Made by a program: the position numbers and the translations under genes
Shown: piece by piece, positions 1 through 5,298 of the stretch
Layout of the letters: every line of letters starts with the position of its first letter
Numbering within the stretch: position 1 is the stretch's first letter
The notes under the pieces: model-generated
Database searches by the model: none
The model's input: only the letters and a program-made list of their open reading frames with translations
Told to the model about the DNA's origin: nothing
From: Janthinobacterium lividum
Lineage (GTDB): Bacteria; Pseudomonadota; Gammaproteobacteria; Steroidobacterales; Steroidobacteraceae
Direction: 5' to 3'
Length of the DNA: 6,562 nt
Assembly (NCBI GenBank): GCA_943327025.2
Contig: CALPVO020000125.1
Span: 1-6,562 of the forward strand

Positions 1-396
1 AGCGCGCTGGCCGCGCGGGTGGAGCGCTACATCACTTTCAACACCTGCCGCTTCCAAGACGTGGAACCACCGACCCCTACCGGCTTGCTGGTGACGAACC
101 TGCCGTATGGTGAACGCATCGGTGGTGGGATGGCGGACCTTGAGCCCTTATACAGCGAGATAGGCGATACGCTGAAGCAGCGCTTTGCTGGCTGGCGCGC
201 GGCGTTACTAGCAGCCGACGCCTCCCCGTACAAGGCCATTGGCCTCAAGCCGGCGCGCACCATTCGGTTGATGAATGGCAGTATTCCTTGCCGGTTACTG
301 GTGTTCGAACTTTACGCCGGCACGCGTCGCAAGCCCGCGGCGGAACCGTCTACCGAAGCCCCCGCGGACTCGCCCGCGGAACGGGCGACGGATTGA
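1..396 (+). CDS. rlmL: RlmL-like 23S rRNA guanine-N2 methyltransferase, C-terminal part (5' end outside window)
   Basis: This is the last 131 codons of a gene that begins before the window; the frame is open from base 1 and ends at TGA 394-396. The visible part is the end of a Rossmann-fold, SAM-dependent methyltransferase domain. It has motif IV as NLPYG (about codons 34-38), followed by ER and a pattern of the type LYxxIGDxLKxRFxGWRAALL, then KxxR and NGxIPCRLLVFEL, the ending typical of COG0116 enzymes (RlmL/YpsC). RlmL is known to methylate N2 of G2445 in 23S rRNA. In E. coli it is fused to RlmK; here the protein stops soon after the RlmL domain with a Pro/Ala/Glu-rich tail of about 25 residues, so it appears to be a stand-alone RlmL. 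The second motif IV residue is Leu where NPPY is usual. Three TTA and one CTA leucine codons contrast with the C/G-ending codons of glnA. The N-terminal THUMP domain cannot be seen, so another COG0116 member is possible. Confidence 0.72.
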   Translation, partial: SALAARVERYITFNTCRFQDVEPPTPTGLLVTNLPYGERIGGGMADLEPLYSEIGDTLKQRFAGWRAALLAADASPYKAIGLKPARTIRLMNGSIPCRLLVFELYAGTRRKPAAEPSTEAPADSPAERATD

Positions 397-403
397 ACCG
401 CGG

Positions 404-1114
404 CTAGCGGGAAATTTCTGCGGTCTTGGCGTCTACCCAAGCGCGCAATTGCGTGTTCAAGTCGCGTGCCTCCATGCCGGTGGCGTCGATGGGTGGCCCA
501 ATGACGATACGGATGGTGCCGCGGCGCTTCAAGAGACCGCGACGTCCCCACAGGTCGCCCGCGTTATGGGCCACGGGCACGGCCTTGCACCCCGCACGGG
601 TGGCGAGCAAGGCGCCGGAAAGGCCCCACTTGCGGTCTTCGCCACGACTGGTGCGAGTACCCTCCGGAAAGATAAGTACCCACATGCCTTCCTTGAGGCG
701 TGCGCAGCCTTGTTCCACCACTTGCATCACGGCACGGCTACCCGCCTTGCGGTTGATGGCAATGGGCTTCATGAGCAAGGCGGCTTGGCCCACGAAAGGA
801 ATCCAAAGAATTTCGCGCTTCAACACCCACGCCTGCGGTGGGAACACCAGCGTCTGCGCTACCGTTTCCCAACTACTGCTGTGCTTCCAGAAGGTGACAT
901 GGGCGCCTTCGGTGGGAATGTTCTCGCGGCCTTCGACGACCCAGTCCAGTCCACATAGCCATTTACCGAGGTGCAGCACCGTCCAGGCCCAGGCGCGCGC
1001 GATGTCGTAGCGAGTGCGCCAGGGCAACCAGCCGAAGAGGATGATGACGATGGCCGTTAACAGGGTAGCGATGAAGAACAGCAGCGTGAACACGATAGAC
1101 AAAAGGTATTGCAC
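404..1114 (-). CDS. plsC: 1-acyl-sn-glycerol-3-phosphate acyltransferase (PlsC family)
   Basis: This complete 236-residue inner-membrane acyltransferase probably transfers an acyl group to the sn-2 position of lysophosphatidic acid, giving phosphatidic acid for phospholipid synthesis. A hydrophobic segment at residues 3-30 looks like an N-terminal membrane anchor. The four family blocks are in order: block I is HSSSWE (78-83), block II is KREILWIPFVG (99-109), block III is FPEGTR (149-154), and block IV is VPVAHNAG (179-186). Block I is H-X4-E rather than the classical H-X4-D; Glu occurs here in a known subgroup of proteobacterial relatives. The start is GTG at 1114-1112, chosen because GGAG (1125-1122) sits 7 nt upstream and the membrane helix begins directly after it. 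The gene follows glyS by 13 bp, so it is probably the last gene of that operon. It converges on rlmL with only 7 bp between stop codons. The family call is secure; the exact acyl acceptor (other lysophospholipids are possible) is inferred. Confidence 0.9.
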   Translation of the reverse strand: MQYLLSIVFTLLFFIATLLTAIVIILFGWLPWRTRYDIARAWAWTVLHLGKWLCGLDWVVEGRENIPTEGAHVTFWKHSSSWETVAQTLVFPPQAWVLKREILWIPFVGQAALLMKPIAINRKAGSRAVMQVVEQGCARLKEGMWVLIFPEGTRTSRGEDRKWGLSGALLATRAGCKAVPVAHNAGDLWGRRGLLKRRGTIRIVIGPPIDATGMEARDLNTQLRAWVDAKTAEISR

Positions 1115-1121
1115 GCTGGTT

Positions 1122-1125
1122 CTCC
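1122..1125 (-). promoter_or_regulatory. Ribosome binding site deciding the plsC GTG start
   Basis: On the minus strand GGAG lies 7 nt before the GTG at 1114-1112. It falls just after the glyS TAA (1130-1128), so ribosomes finishing glyS stop next to it. This supports the GTG as the true start and suggests translational coupling. Confidence 0.65.
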
Positions 1126-1127
1126 AG

Positions 1128-3236
1128 TTAAAGCGCGAGTCGGGAAAGGTCGGCCACCCGCAGGAACAAGGCCCGCAAACCGGCCAAAAGCGCCAGACGG
1201 TTGGCGCGGATGCGCGGATCTTCGTCGTTCACCATGACGCCGTCGAAGAAGGCGTCCACCGGCGCACGCAATTGCGAAAGCAGTGACAAGGCTGCAGTGT
1301 ATTCACCAGCGGCCAAACCACTTTCCACTGCAGGGCGCAGTGCCTCGATAGCCGCATGCAGCGCTTGCTCCGCCGGCAGCACCAGCACCGCGGCTTCCAC
1401 GGTGCCAGTAGCTTCTTCGCTCTTCTTCAGCAGATTGGCCGCGCGCTTGTTGGCGGCCGCCAGCGCGGCGGCTTCCGGCAGCTGCAGGAAGGCCACCAAG
1501 GCCAGCAAGCGTGCTTCGAAGTCCAAGGGCGCCGTCGGTTGGTTCGCGGCCACTGCCTCGAACATTTCACCCGTGGCACCCGCTACGCGGCCACCGTCCA
1601 CCAGCAAACCGCGCAAGCGATCGTTGAGGAACTCTTGCAACTGTGCGGCCACTTCGGCTGCTGGTGCTGGCGTCTTGCCAGTCACGCGCAGCGAATCGGT
1701 GCGGGCTGCTTCCACAGCAGTGAGCAGGAGTGGTGCGAGATCGAGTACGAAGCGGCCTTCCAACACAATGCGCAGCAAGCCGAGGGCCGAACGCCGCAGG
1801 CCGAAAGGGTCTTTTGTGCCGCTCGGGCGCTGACCCAGCGCGAAAATGCCGGCCAGCGTGTCCAGCTTGTCCGCCAGCGCCAGCACGGTGCCCGTGCGGG
1901 TGGTGGGCAATATGTCGCCAGCAAAGCGCGGCAAGTAGTGTTCGAAGACCGCTTCGGCTACTTCGGCCGGTTCGCCGTCATCCCGCGCATAGTCGCGGCC
2001 CATCTCGCCTTGCAGTTCGGGGAACTCGCCCACCATGTTGGTGAGCAGGTCGCACTTGGCAAGCCGTGCGGCGCGTTCTACCAGCGCCGTGTCGGCACCG
2101 AGCAGCTTGGCAATCTGCATGCCCAAGGCGCCAACGCGGGCCGCCTTGTCCGCATAGCTACCTAGCTGGGCTTGGTACGTCACCTTGGCAAGACCGGCTT
2201 CACGCGCGGCGAGGGGTTGCTTGCGGTCGGTGTCGTGGAAGAACGCAGCGTCTGTGAGGCGTGGGCGCACTACGCGTTCGTTGCCGGCACGCACTTGTGC
2301 GGGGTCACGGCTGACGATGTTACTGACGGTGATGAACCAAGGCGTCAGCTTGCCGTCGGCGCCGCGCACCGGGAAGTAGCGCTGGTGTTCCATGAGCGTC
2401 GAGATGAGCACTTGTTCCGGCAAGGCGAGGAAGCGCTCTTCGAATTGGCCTGCCACGGGCACCGGCCATTCCACGAGCGCCGTTACTTCGTCCAGCAATT
2501 CAGCGTCGAGTACCGGTTCGCCACTGCAAGCGGCAGCAGCAGCGAGCACGCCGGCGCGGATACGTTCGCGACGGTCAGCGAAGTCCGCGACGACATGGCC
2601 CTGCTCCAGCAGCAACTTGGCATAGTCCGCGGGGGCCGTAATGGCTAGCGCCTCGGGCGCATGGAAGCGATGGCCACGGGTTTCACGGCCGGCAGCCAGT
2701 TCGAACAGTTTGGCAGGCAACACGTCATTGCCAAACAACAAGACCACCCAGTGGACCGGGCGCACGAAGGTGGCTTCGCCGGCACCCCAGCGCATGCGCT
2801 TGGCGATGGGCAGCTTGTCGAGCGACGCTTGCACCAGGCCCGGCAGCAACTCTGCCACTACGGCACCGGGCTTCACGCCGGACCAGAACAAGAACTCACC
2901 CTTCGCTTCTTGAACGCGTTGTAATTCAGCTACTGGCGTACCGGTAGAGTCGGCGAAGGCCTGCGCCGCACGCGTGGGCTTGCCTTCCTTGTCGTACGCG
3001 GCGCTGACCGGCGGGCCCTTGCGCTGTACGGTCTGGTCCGCCTGCCGTTCTGGAACCGCGTGGATAAGCATGGCCAAGCGGCGTGGCGTGGCATAGCTGT
3101 GTACGGCGCCATGCGGAATGCCTTGCGCTGCCAAGCCGGCGACGACGCCTTCGGTGAAAGCGCTGGAGAGTTCCGGTAGCGACAGCGGCGGCAGTTCTTC
3201 GGTGCCGATCTCGACGAGGAAGTCACGGGTGCTCAT
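1128..3236 (-). CDS. glyS: Glycyl-tRNA synthetase beta subunit
   Basis: This complete 702-residue protein is slightly longer than the E. coli subunit (689). With GlyQ it forms the tetrameric bacterial glycyl-tRNA synthetase that charges tRNA-Gly in the cytoplasm; the beta subunit mainly recognises tRNA. The hallmark N-terminus [12 protein letters not shown] is at residues 6-17. An HD-like core follows, with [18 protein letters not shown] (351-368) and [19 protein letters not shown] (395-413), then [10 protein letters not shown] (432-441) and [13 protein letters not shown]...[18 protein letters not shown] (453-490). The C-terminal anticodon-binding region carries FFDGVMVN (663-670) and RANRLALL (677-684). 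The ATG at 3236-3234 overlaps the glyQ TGA as ATGA, and GGAG (3247-3244) lies 7 nt upstream inside glyQ, which fits translational coupling for equal subunit supply. The C-terminal third has long Ala/Leu-rich stretches, common in GC-rich genomes. No frameshift or missing block is seen. Confidence 0.97.
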   Translation of the reverse strand: MSTRDFLVEIGTEELPPLSLPELSSAFTEGVVAGLAAQGIPHGAVHSYATPRRLAMLIHAVPERQADQTVQRKGPPVSAAYDKEGKPTRAAQAFADSTGTPVAELQRVQEAKGEFLFWSGVKPGAVVAELLPGLVQASLDKLPIAKRMRWGAGEATFVRPVHWVVLLFGNDVLPAKLFELAAGRETRGHRFHAPEALAITAPADYAKLLLEQGHVVADFADRRERIRAGVLAAAAACSGEPVLDAELLDEVTALVEWPVPVAGQFEERFLALPEQVLISTLMEHQRYFPVRGADGKLTPWFITVSNIVSRDPAQVRAGNERVVRPRLTDAAFFHDTDRKQPLAAREAGLAKVTYQAQLGSYADKAARVGALGMQIAKLLGADTALVERAARLAKCDLLTNMVGEFPELQGEMGRDYARDDGEPAEVAEAVFEHYLPRFAGDILPTTRTGTVLALADKLDTLAGIFALGQRPSGTKDPFGLRRSALGLLRIVLEGRFVLDLAPLLLTAVEAARTDSLRVTGKTPAPAAEVAAQLQEFLNDRLRGLLVDGGRVAGATGEMFEAVAANQPTAPLDFEARLLALVAFLQLPEAAALAAANKRAANLLKKSEEATGTVEAAVLVLPAEQALHAAIEALRPAVESGLAAGEYTAALSLLSQLRAPVDAFFDGVMVNDEDPRIRANRLALLAGLRALFLRVADLSRLAL

Positions 3237-4150
3237 GGCGCCACTCCACGCAGCATGGGGAACCCGAGTTTTTCGCGGCTTTGGTAATAGGCCTCTGCCA
3301 CACCGCGTGCCAAGGTGCGTACGCGCAGGATGTAGCGCTGGCGCTCGGTGACCGAAATGGCGCGGCGGGCATCGAGCAGGTTAAAGGTGTGGCTGGTTTT
3401 CAGCATGCGCTCGTAGGCAGGCAAAGCCAGTGGCACTTCCAACAAGCGCTGGCATTCCTTTTCGTGTTCTTCGAACTGGCGGAACAGCATGTCCACGTCG
3501 GCATATTCGAAGTTGTAGGTGCTCTGCTCCACTTCGTTCTGGTGGTACACATCGCCATAAGTGACGCGACCCTTCGGGCCATCGGTCCACACTAAGTCGT
3601 AAACGCTTTCCACGCCTTGCAGGTACATGGCAAGACGTTCCAAGCCGTAAGTAATCTCGCCCATCACCGGACGGCAGTCGAGGCCACCCACTTGCTGGAA
3701 ATAGGTGAACTGCGTGACTTCCATGCCGTTCAGCCAGATTTCCCAACCGAGACCCCAAGCGCCGATGGTGGGGCTTTCCCAGTTGTCTTCCACCAGGCGA
3801 ATGTCATGGGTGAGCGGGTCGAAGCCAAGCGCACGTAGCGAGCCTAAGTACAGCTCGATGAGATCCGGCGGCGAGGGCTTCATGGCCACTTGGAACTGGT
3901 AGTAGTGCTGCAGACGGAACGGGTTTTCGCCGTAGCGGCCGTCCGTGGGGCGGCGCGAGGGCTGCACGTAGGCGGCGTTCCAGGGTTCCGGGCCGATGGA
4001 GCGCAAGAACGTGGACTGGTGGAAGGTACCGGCACCCACTTCCATGTCGTAGGGCTCGACGATGACGCAGCCCTGCGCGGCCCAGTAGTCCTTCAGGCTG
4101 GCGATGAGGTCCTGGAAAGTGCGCGGGCGCGCTGGAGCGGGGGAGGCCAT
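3233..4150 (-). CDS. glyQ: Glycyl-tRNA synthetase alpha subunit
   Basis: This complete 305-residue catalytic subunit of glycyl-tRNA synthetase is a class II aminoacyl-tRNA synthetase; it activates glycine with ATP and pairs with GlyS. It is nearly identical in pattern to the family from residue 11 on: [18 protein letters not shown] (11-28), [12 protein letters not shown] (33-44), the motif 2 region [20 protein letters not shown] (57-76), [17 protein letters not shown] (123-139), [13 protein letters not shown] (141-153), and motif 3 around [11 protein letters not shown] (169-179). Residue 78 is Phe where Asn is usual (GENPNRLQHYYQ in most homologues). The reading frame stays open upstream to an ATG at 4300, but those extra residues run through a REP-like repeat and resemble nothing in the family. 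The ATG at 4150-4148 is therefore preferred, although its ribosome site is weak (GGA about 5 nt upstream). It is the first gene of the glyQ-glyS-plsC cluster, so the operon promoter should lie within 4151-4338. Confidence 0.96.
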   Translation of the reverse strand: MASPAPARPRTFQDLIASLKDYWAAQGCVIVEPYDMEVGAGTFHQSTFLRSIGPEPWNAAYVQPSRRPTDGRYGENPFRLQHYYQFQVAMKPSPPDLIELYLGSLRALGFDPLTHDIRLVEDNWESPTIGAWGLGWEIWLNGMEVTQFTYFQQVGGLDCRPVMGEITYGLERLAMYLQGVESVYDLVWTDGPKGRVTYGDVYHQNEVEQSTYNFEYADVDMLFRQFEEHEKECQRLLEVPLALPAYERMLKTSHTFNLLDARRAISVTERQRYILRVRTLARGVAEAYYQSREKLGFPMLRGVAP

Positions 4151-4196
4151 GGTGGTCCGGTATCCGTTGAAGGCGGTCGAATGCAGTAGTTTACCG

Positions 4197-4262
4197 GAGT
4201 CGCGAGGCTGCTCGCTCCCGCAAGTGCGGGTTCCATGGCGGGCGGGAGCTTGCTCCCGACTC
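4197..4262. repeat. REP-like inverted pair (BIME/REPIN-like) in the glyQ/hydrolase divergent region
   Basis: Two related units face each other. Unit A is 4221-4197 read on the minus strand and unit B is 4242-4262 on the plus strand. Both begin GCGGGAGC and end GACTC. The arms pair as GAGTCG (4197-4202) with CGACTC (4257-4262), and GCTCCCGC (4214-4221) with GCGGGAGC (4242-4249). Unit B contains a perfect hairpin, CGGGAGC-TT-GCTCCCG (4243-4258). A second small hairpin, CCCGCA-AG-TGCGGG (4217-4230), lies just inside unit A. The look (short, GC-rich, palindromic, paired, intergenic) is that of REP elements of Pseudomonas and Xanthomonadales, which are moved by RAYT transposases. No T-run follows either hairpin, so it is not an ordinary terminator. 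Repetition elsewhere in the genome cannot be seen from one window. Confidence 0.6.
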
Positions 4263-4327
4263 TTGCTGTGACTCCCCCTGCCATTGGGGTATCTTTCCAA
4301 GCCTGTCTGTTAACCAAACCCCCGAGC

Positions 4328-4331
4328 GGAG
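4328..4331 (+). promoter_or_regulatory. Ribosome binding site of the dienelactone hydrolase family gene
   Basis: GGAG is placed 7 nt before the ATG at 4339. It fixes that ATG as the start and matches the length and N-terminus expected for the family. Confidence 0.7.
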
Positions 4332-4338
4332 CTTTCCC

Positions 4339-5055
4339 ATGAGCGGTACCTGGATCGACATCAAGGCCGAGGACGGAGTTTTCGGCGGCTATCTCGCCCT
4401 GCCTCCCAAGGGCGCAGACTCTGGTCCGCAAGGCGGCCACGGCCCCGGCATCGTGCTCATCCAGGAAATCTTCGGGGTGAACGAGCACATTCGTGCAGTG
4501 GCGGACCAATACGCGCTGGATGGCTACGTGGTGCTGGCGCCCGACCTGTTCTGGCGCAAGGGGCACCGCGCGGATTTGGGTTACGGCCCCGCGGATTTCC
4601 AGACGGGCCTCGACCTGATGATGACGATGGACGGAGCGAAGGCGGTCAGTGACGTCACCGCCACGGTGGCGGCGCTGCGTGCGCGCCCGGAATTGTCGGG
4701 TGGCGTGGCTTCCATCGGTTACTGCATGGGCGGGCGCTTGTCGTTCCTGGCGGCCGCGCATTCCGGTGTGGATGCGGCGGTGAGCTACTACGGTGGCGGC
4801 ATCGACAGCCTGCTAGGCGATGCGCCGCGTATTTCCTGCCCCATCCAGTTCCACTTCGCCGAGCAGGACCACTACATTCAGGCACCGGCGGTGGCCGCGG
4901 TACAGGCCGCCTTCGCCGGCCGCCCGAATGCCAGCGTGCATGTCTACCCGGCGGTGGACCACGGCTTCAACTGCTGGGGCCGCGGCATGTACAACCAGCG
5001 TGCCGCCGCGCAGGCCCGGGGCCGCGTGCTGCAGTTCCTGGCGGAAACGCTGTAA
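4339..5055 (+). CDS. Dienelactone hydrolase family protein (alpha/beta hydrolase)
   Basis: This is a complete 238-residue cytoplasmic-type enzyme with no signal peptide or membrane segment, at the usual family length (about 230-245). It shows the full dienelactone hydrolase signature: the nucleophile elbow GYCMGG with Cys129, Asp177 in AEQDHYI, and His208 in VDHGFNC complete a Cys-Asp-His triad. Glu43 in LIQEIFGVNEHIR is the glutamate that holds the resting Cys in this family. APDLFWR (67-73) is also typical. Characterised members open dienelactones in chlorocatechol degradation, but most chromosomal homologues have unknown substrates. No catechol-pathway genes lie nearby, so the substrate is not assigned here. 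The gene stands alone, between the REP-like pair and the glnA control region. Its TAA (5053-5055) lies 24 bp before the first NtrC-type dyad, and a possible terminator is at 5141-5171. Confidence 0.93.
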   Translation: MSGTWIDIKAEDGVFGGYLALPPKGADSGPQGGHGPGIVLIQEIFGVNEHIRAVADQYALDGYVVLAPDLFWRKGHRADLGYGPADFQTGLDLMMTMDGAKAVSDVTATVAALRARPELSGGVASIGYCMGGRLSFLAAAHSGVDAAVSYYGGGIDSLLGDAPRISCPIQFHFAEQDHYIQAPAVAAVQAAFAGRPNASVHVYPAVDHGFNCWGRGMYNQRAAAQARGRVLQFLAETL

Positions 5056-5079
5056 ACTGGTGCTGTTTCGAAGTAGCTA

Positions 5080-5096
5080 CGCACTTTTTTGGTGCG
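5080..5096. promoter_or_regulatory. Predicted NtrC (GlnG) binding site 1, distal
   Basis: The 17-bp dyad CGCACTTTTTTGGTGCG matches the NtrC pattern GCAC-N7-GTGC (family consensus TGCACY-N5-GGTGCA). Its centre at 5088 is about 128 bp before the predicted glnA start site and 31 bp from site 2, about three helical turns, so two dimers could bind the same face of the DNA. Confidence 0.72.
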
Positions 5097-5110
5097 CTTC
5101 TGCTTCGGGG

Positions 5111-5127
5111 CGCACTAATTTAGTGCG
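5111..5127. promoter_or_regulatory. Predicted NtrC (GlnG) binding site 2, proximal
   Basis: CGCACTAATTTAGTGCG is a perfect palindrome of 8-bp arms around one central base and fits GCAC-N7-GTGC. Its centre at 5119 lies about 97 bp before the predicted glnA start site. In E. coli the two strong NtrC sites of glnAp2 lie near -108 and -140, a very similar arrangement. Phosphorylated NtrC bound here would form the enhancer complex that opens the sigma-54 promoter. Confidence 0.78.
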
Positions 5128-5140
5128 AAACGGCTCTCGA

Positions 5141-5171
5141 GTTGGGGCCAGTTAGCTCCAACCCCTTGTTT
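5141..5171 (+). terminator. Possible intrinsic terminator of the hydrolase gene
   Basis: An 8-bp stem pairs GTTGGGGC (5141-5148) with GCTCCAAC (5155-5162), with one G-U wobble and loop CAGTTA. CCC follows, then a T-rich run TTGTTTTT starting at 5166. The gap between stem and T-run makes it weaker than a textbook terminator. It lies between the NtrC-type sites and the glnA promoter, where it could keep hydrolase transcription out of glnA. Confidence 0.4.
5159..5171 (-). promoter_or_regulatory. Possible IHF site between NtrC sites and glnA promoter
   Basis: CAACCCCTTGTTT on the plus strand fits the reverse complement of the IHF consensus (YAANNNNTTGATW) with one mismatch, beside an AT-rich stretch (5169-5176). 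IHF bending between enhancer and promoter is common for sigma-54 genes, though E. coli glnA does not need it. The site overlaps the possible terminator, so the sequence may have only one of these roles. Confidence 0.3.
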
Positions 5172-5189
5172 TTAATAGCTATCCAAGGT

Positions 5190-5205
5190 CGGCACGCTTC
5201 GTGCA
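5190..5205 (+). promoter_or_regulatory. Sigma-54 (RpoN) promoter of glnA
   Basis: CGGCAC-GCTTC-GTGCA matches the -24/-12 consensus TGGCAC-N5-TTGCA at 9 of 11 fixed bases. The invariant GG (5191-5192) and GC (5203-5204) are exactly 10 bp apart. With C5204 as -12, transcription should start near 5216, leaving an 83-nt leader. The upstream pair of NtrC-type sites and the downstream glnA gene make this the expected nitrogen-regulated promoter. Confidence 0.8.
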
Positions 5206-5215
5206 CCATCTTGGG

Positions 5216-5298
5216 TAGTGCCCCGTTGGAGGGCCCTCCGTCAGGAAGGCTCGCCAGCAAACACTTCTTTCTAGTTAAGTTCCCTTCCGGAGGTTGCG
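5216..5298 (+). other. Predicted glnA 5' untranslated leader
   Basis: The leader between the inferred start site and the glnA ATG contains the perfect 12-bp palindrome GGAGGGCCCTCC (5228-5239). CCTCCG (5235-5240) is complementary to CGGAGG (5288-5293), which includes the glnA ribosome binding site. No known riboswitch class is recognised and no upstream ORF stands out. Confidence 0.4.
5289..5293 (+). promoter_or_regulatory. Ribosome binding site of glnA
   Basis: GGAGG lies 5 nt before the ATG at 5299. It is the strongest Shine-Dalgarno match in the window, in keeping with high glnA expression, and it fixes the start. Confidence 0.8.

Larger units (their letters stand above)
4151..4338. other. 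Divergent intergenic region between glyQ and the hydrolase gene
   Basis: The 188 bp must hold the start signals for the leftward glyQ operon and probably for the rightward hydrolase gene. The central 66 bp is the REP-like pair. On the minus strand TAAACT (4193-4188) could be a glyQ -10 box, but no convincing -35 lies 16-18 bp upstream. On the plus strand TTGCTG (4263-4268) and TATCTT (4290-4295) resemble promoter hexamers but are 21 bp apart, too far for a normal sigma-70 promoter. No promoter is therefore assigned. Confidence 0.4.

Noticed and set aside
372..386. Hairpin GCCCG-CGGAA-CGGGC near the end of rlmL as a terminator for plsC or rlmL
   Set aside because: It lies within rlmL coding sequence and has no T-run on either strand; several CCGCGG repeats nearby make chance pairing likely.
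275..958. 227-codon plus-strand frame over plsC
   Set aside because: It is antisense to a gene with all four acyltransferase motifs, starts inside rlmL, and resembles no protein family.
1356..2165. 269-codon plus-strand frame inside glyS
   Set aside because: It is an antisense shadow of a conserved gene, Gln/Arg/Gly-rich, with no domain and no supporting ribosome site evident.
4263..4295. Sigma-70 promoter for the hydrolase gene (TTGCTG and TATCTT)
   Set aside because: The spacing of 21 bp is outside the usual 16-18 bp, and no better pair is visible.
4151..4300. A 50-residue N-terminal extension of GlyQ starting at the ATG at 4300
   Set aside because: It reads through the REP-like pair and has no family match. 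Homologues begin about 5-12 residues before TFQDL, in line with the ATG at 4150.
4093..4761. 222-codon minus-strand frame across the hydrolase gene start and the divergent region
   Set aside because: It crosses the REP-like pair and overlaps the hydrolase gene with its full catalytic triad; composition is typical of a shadow frame.
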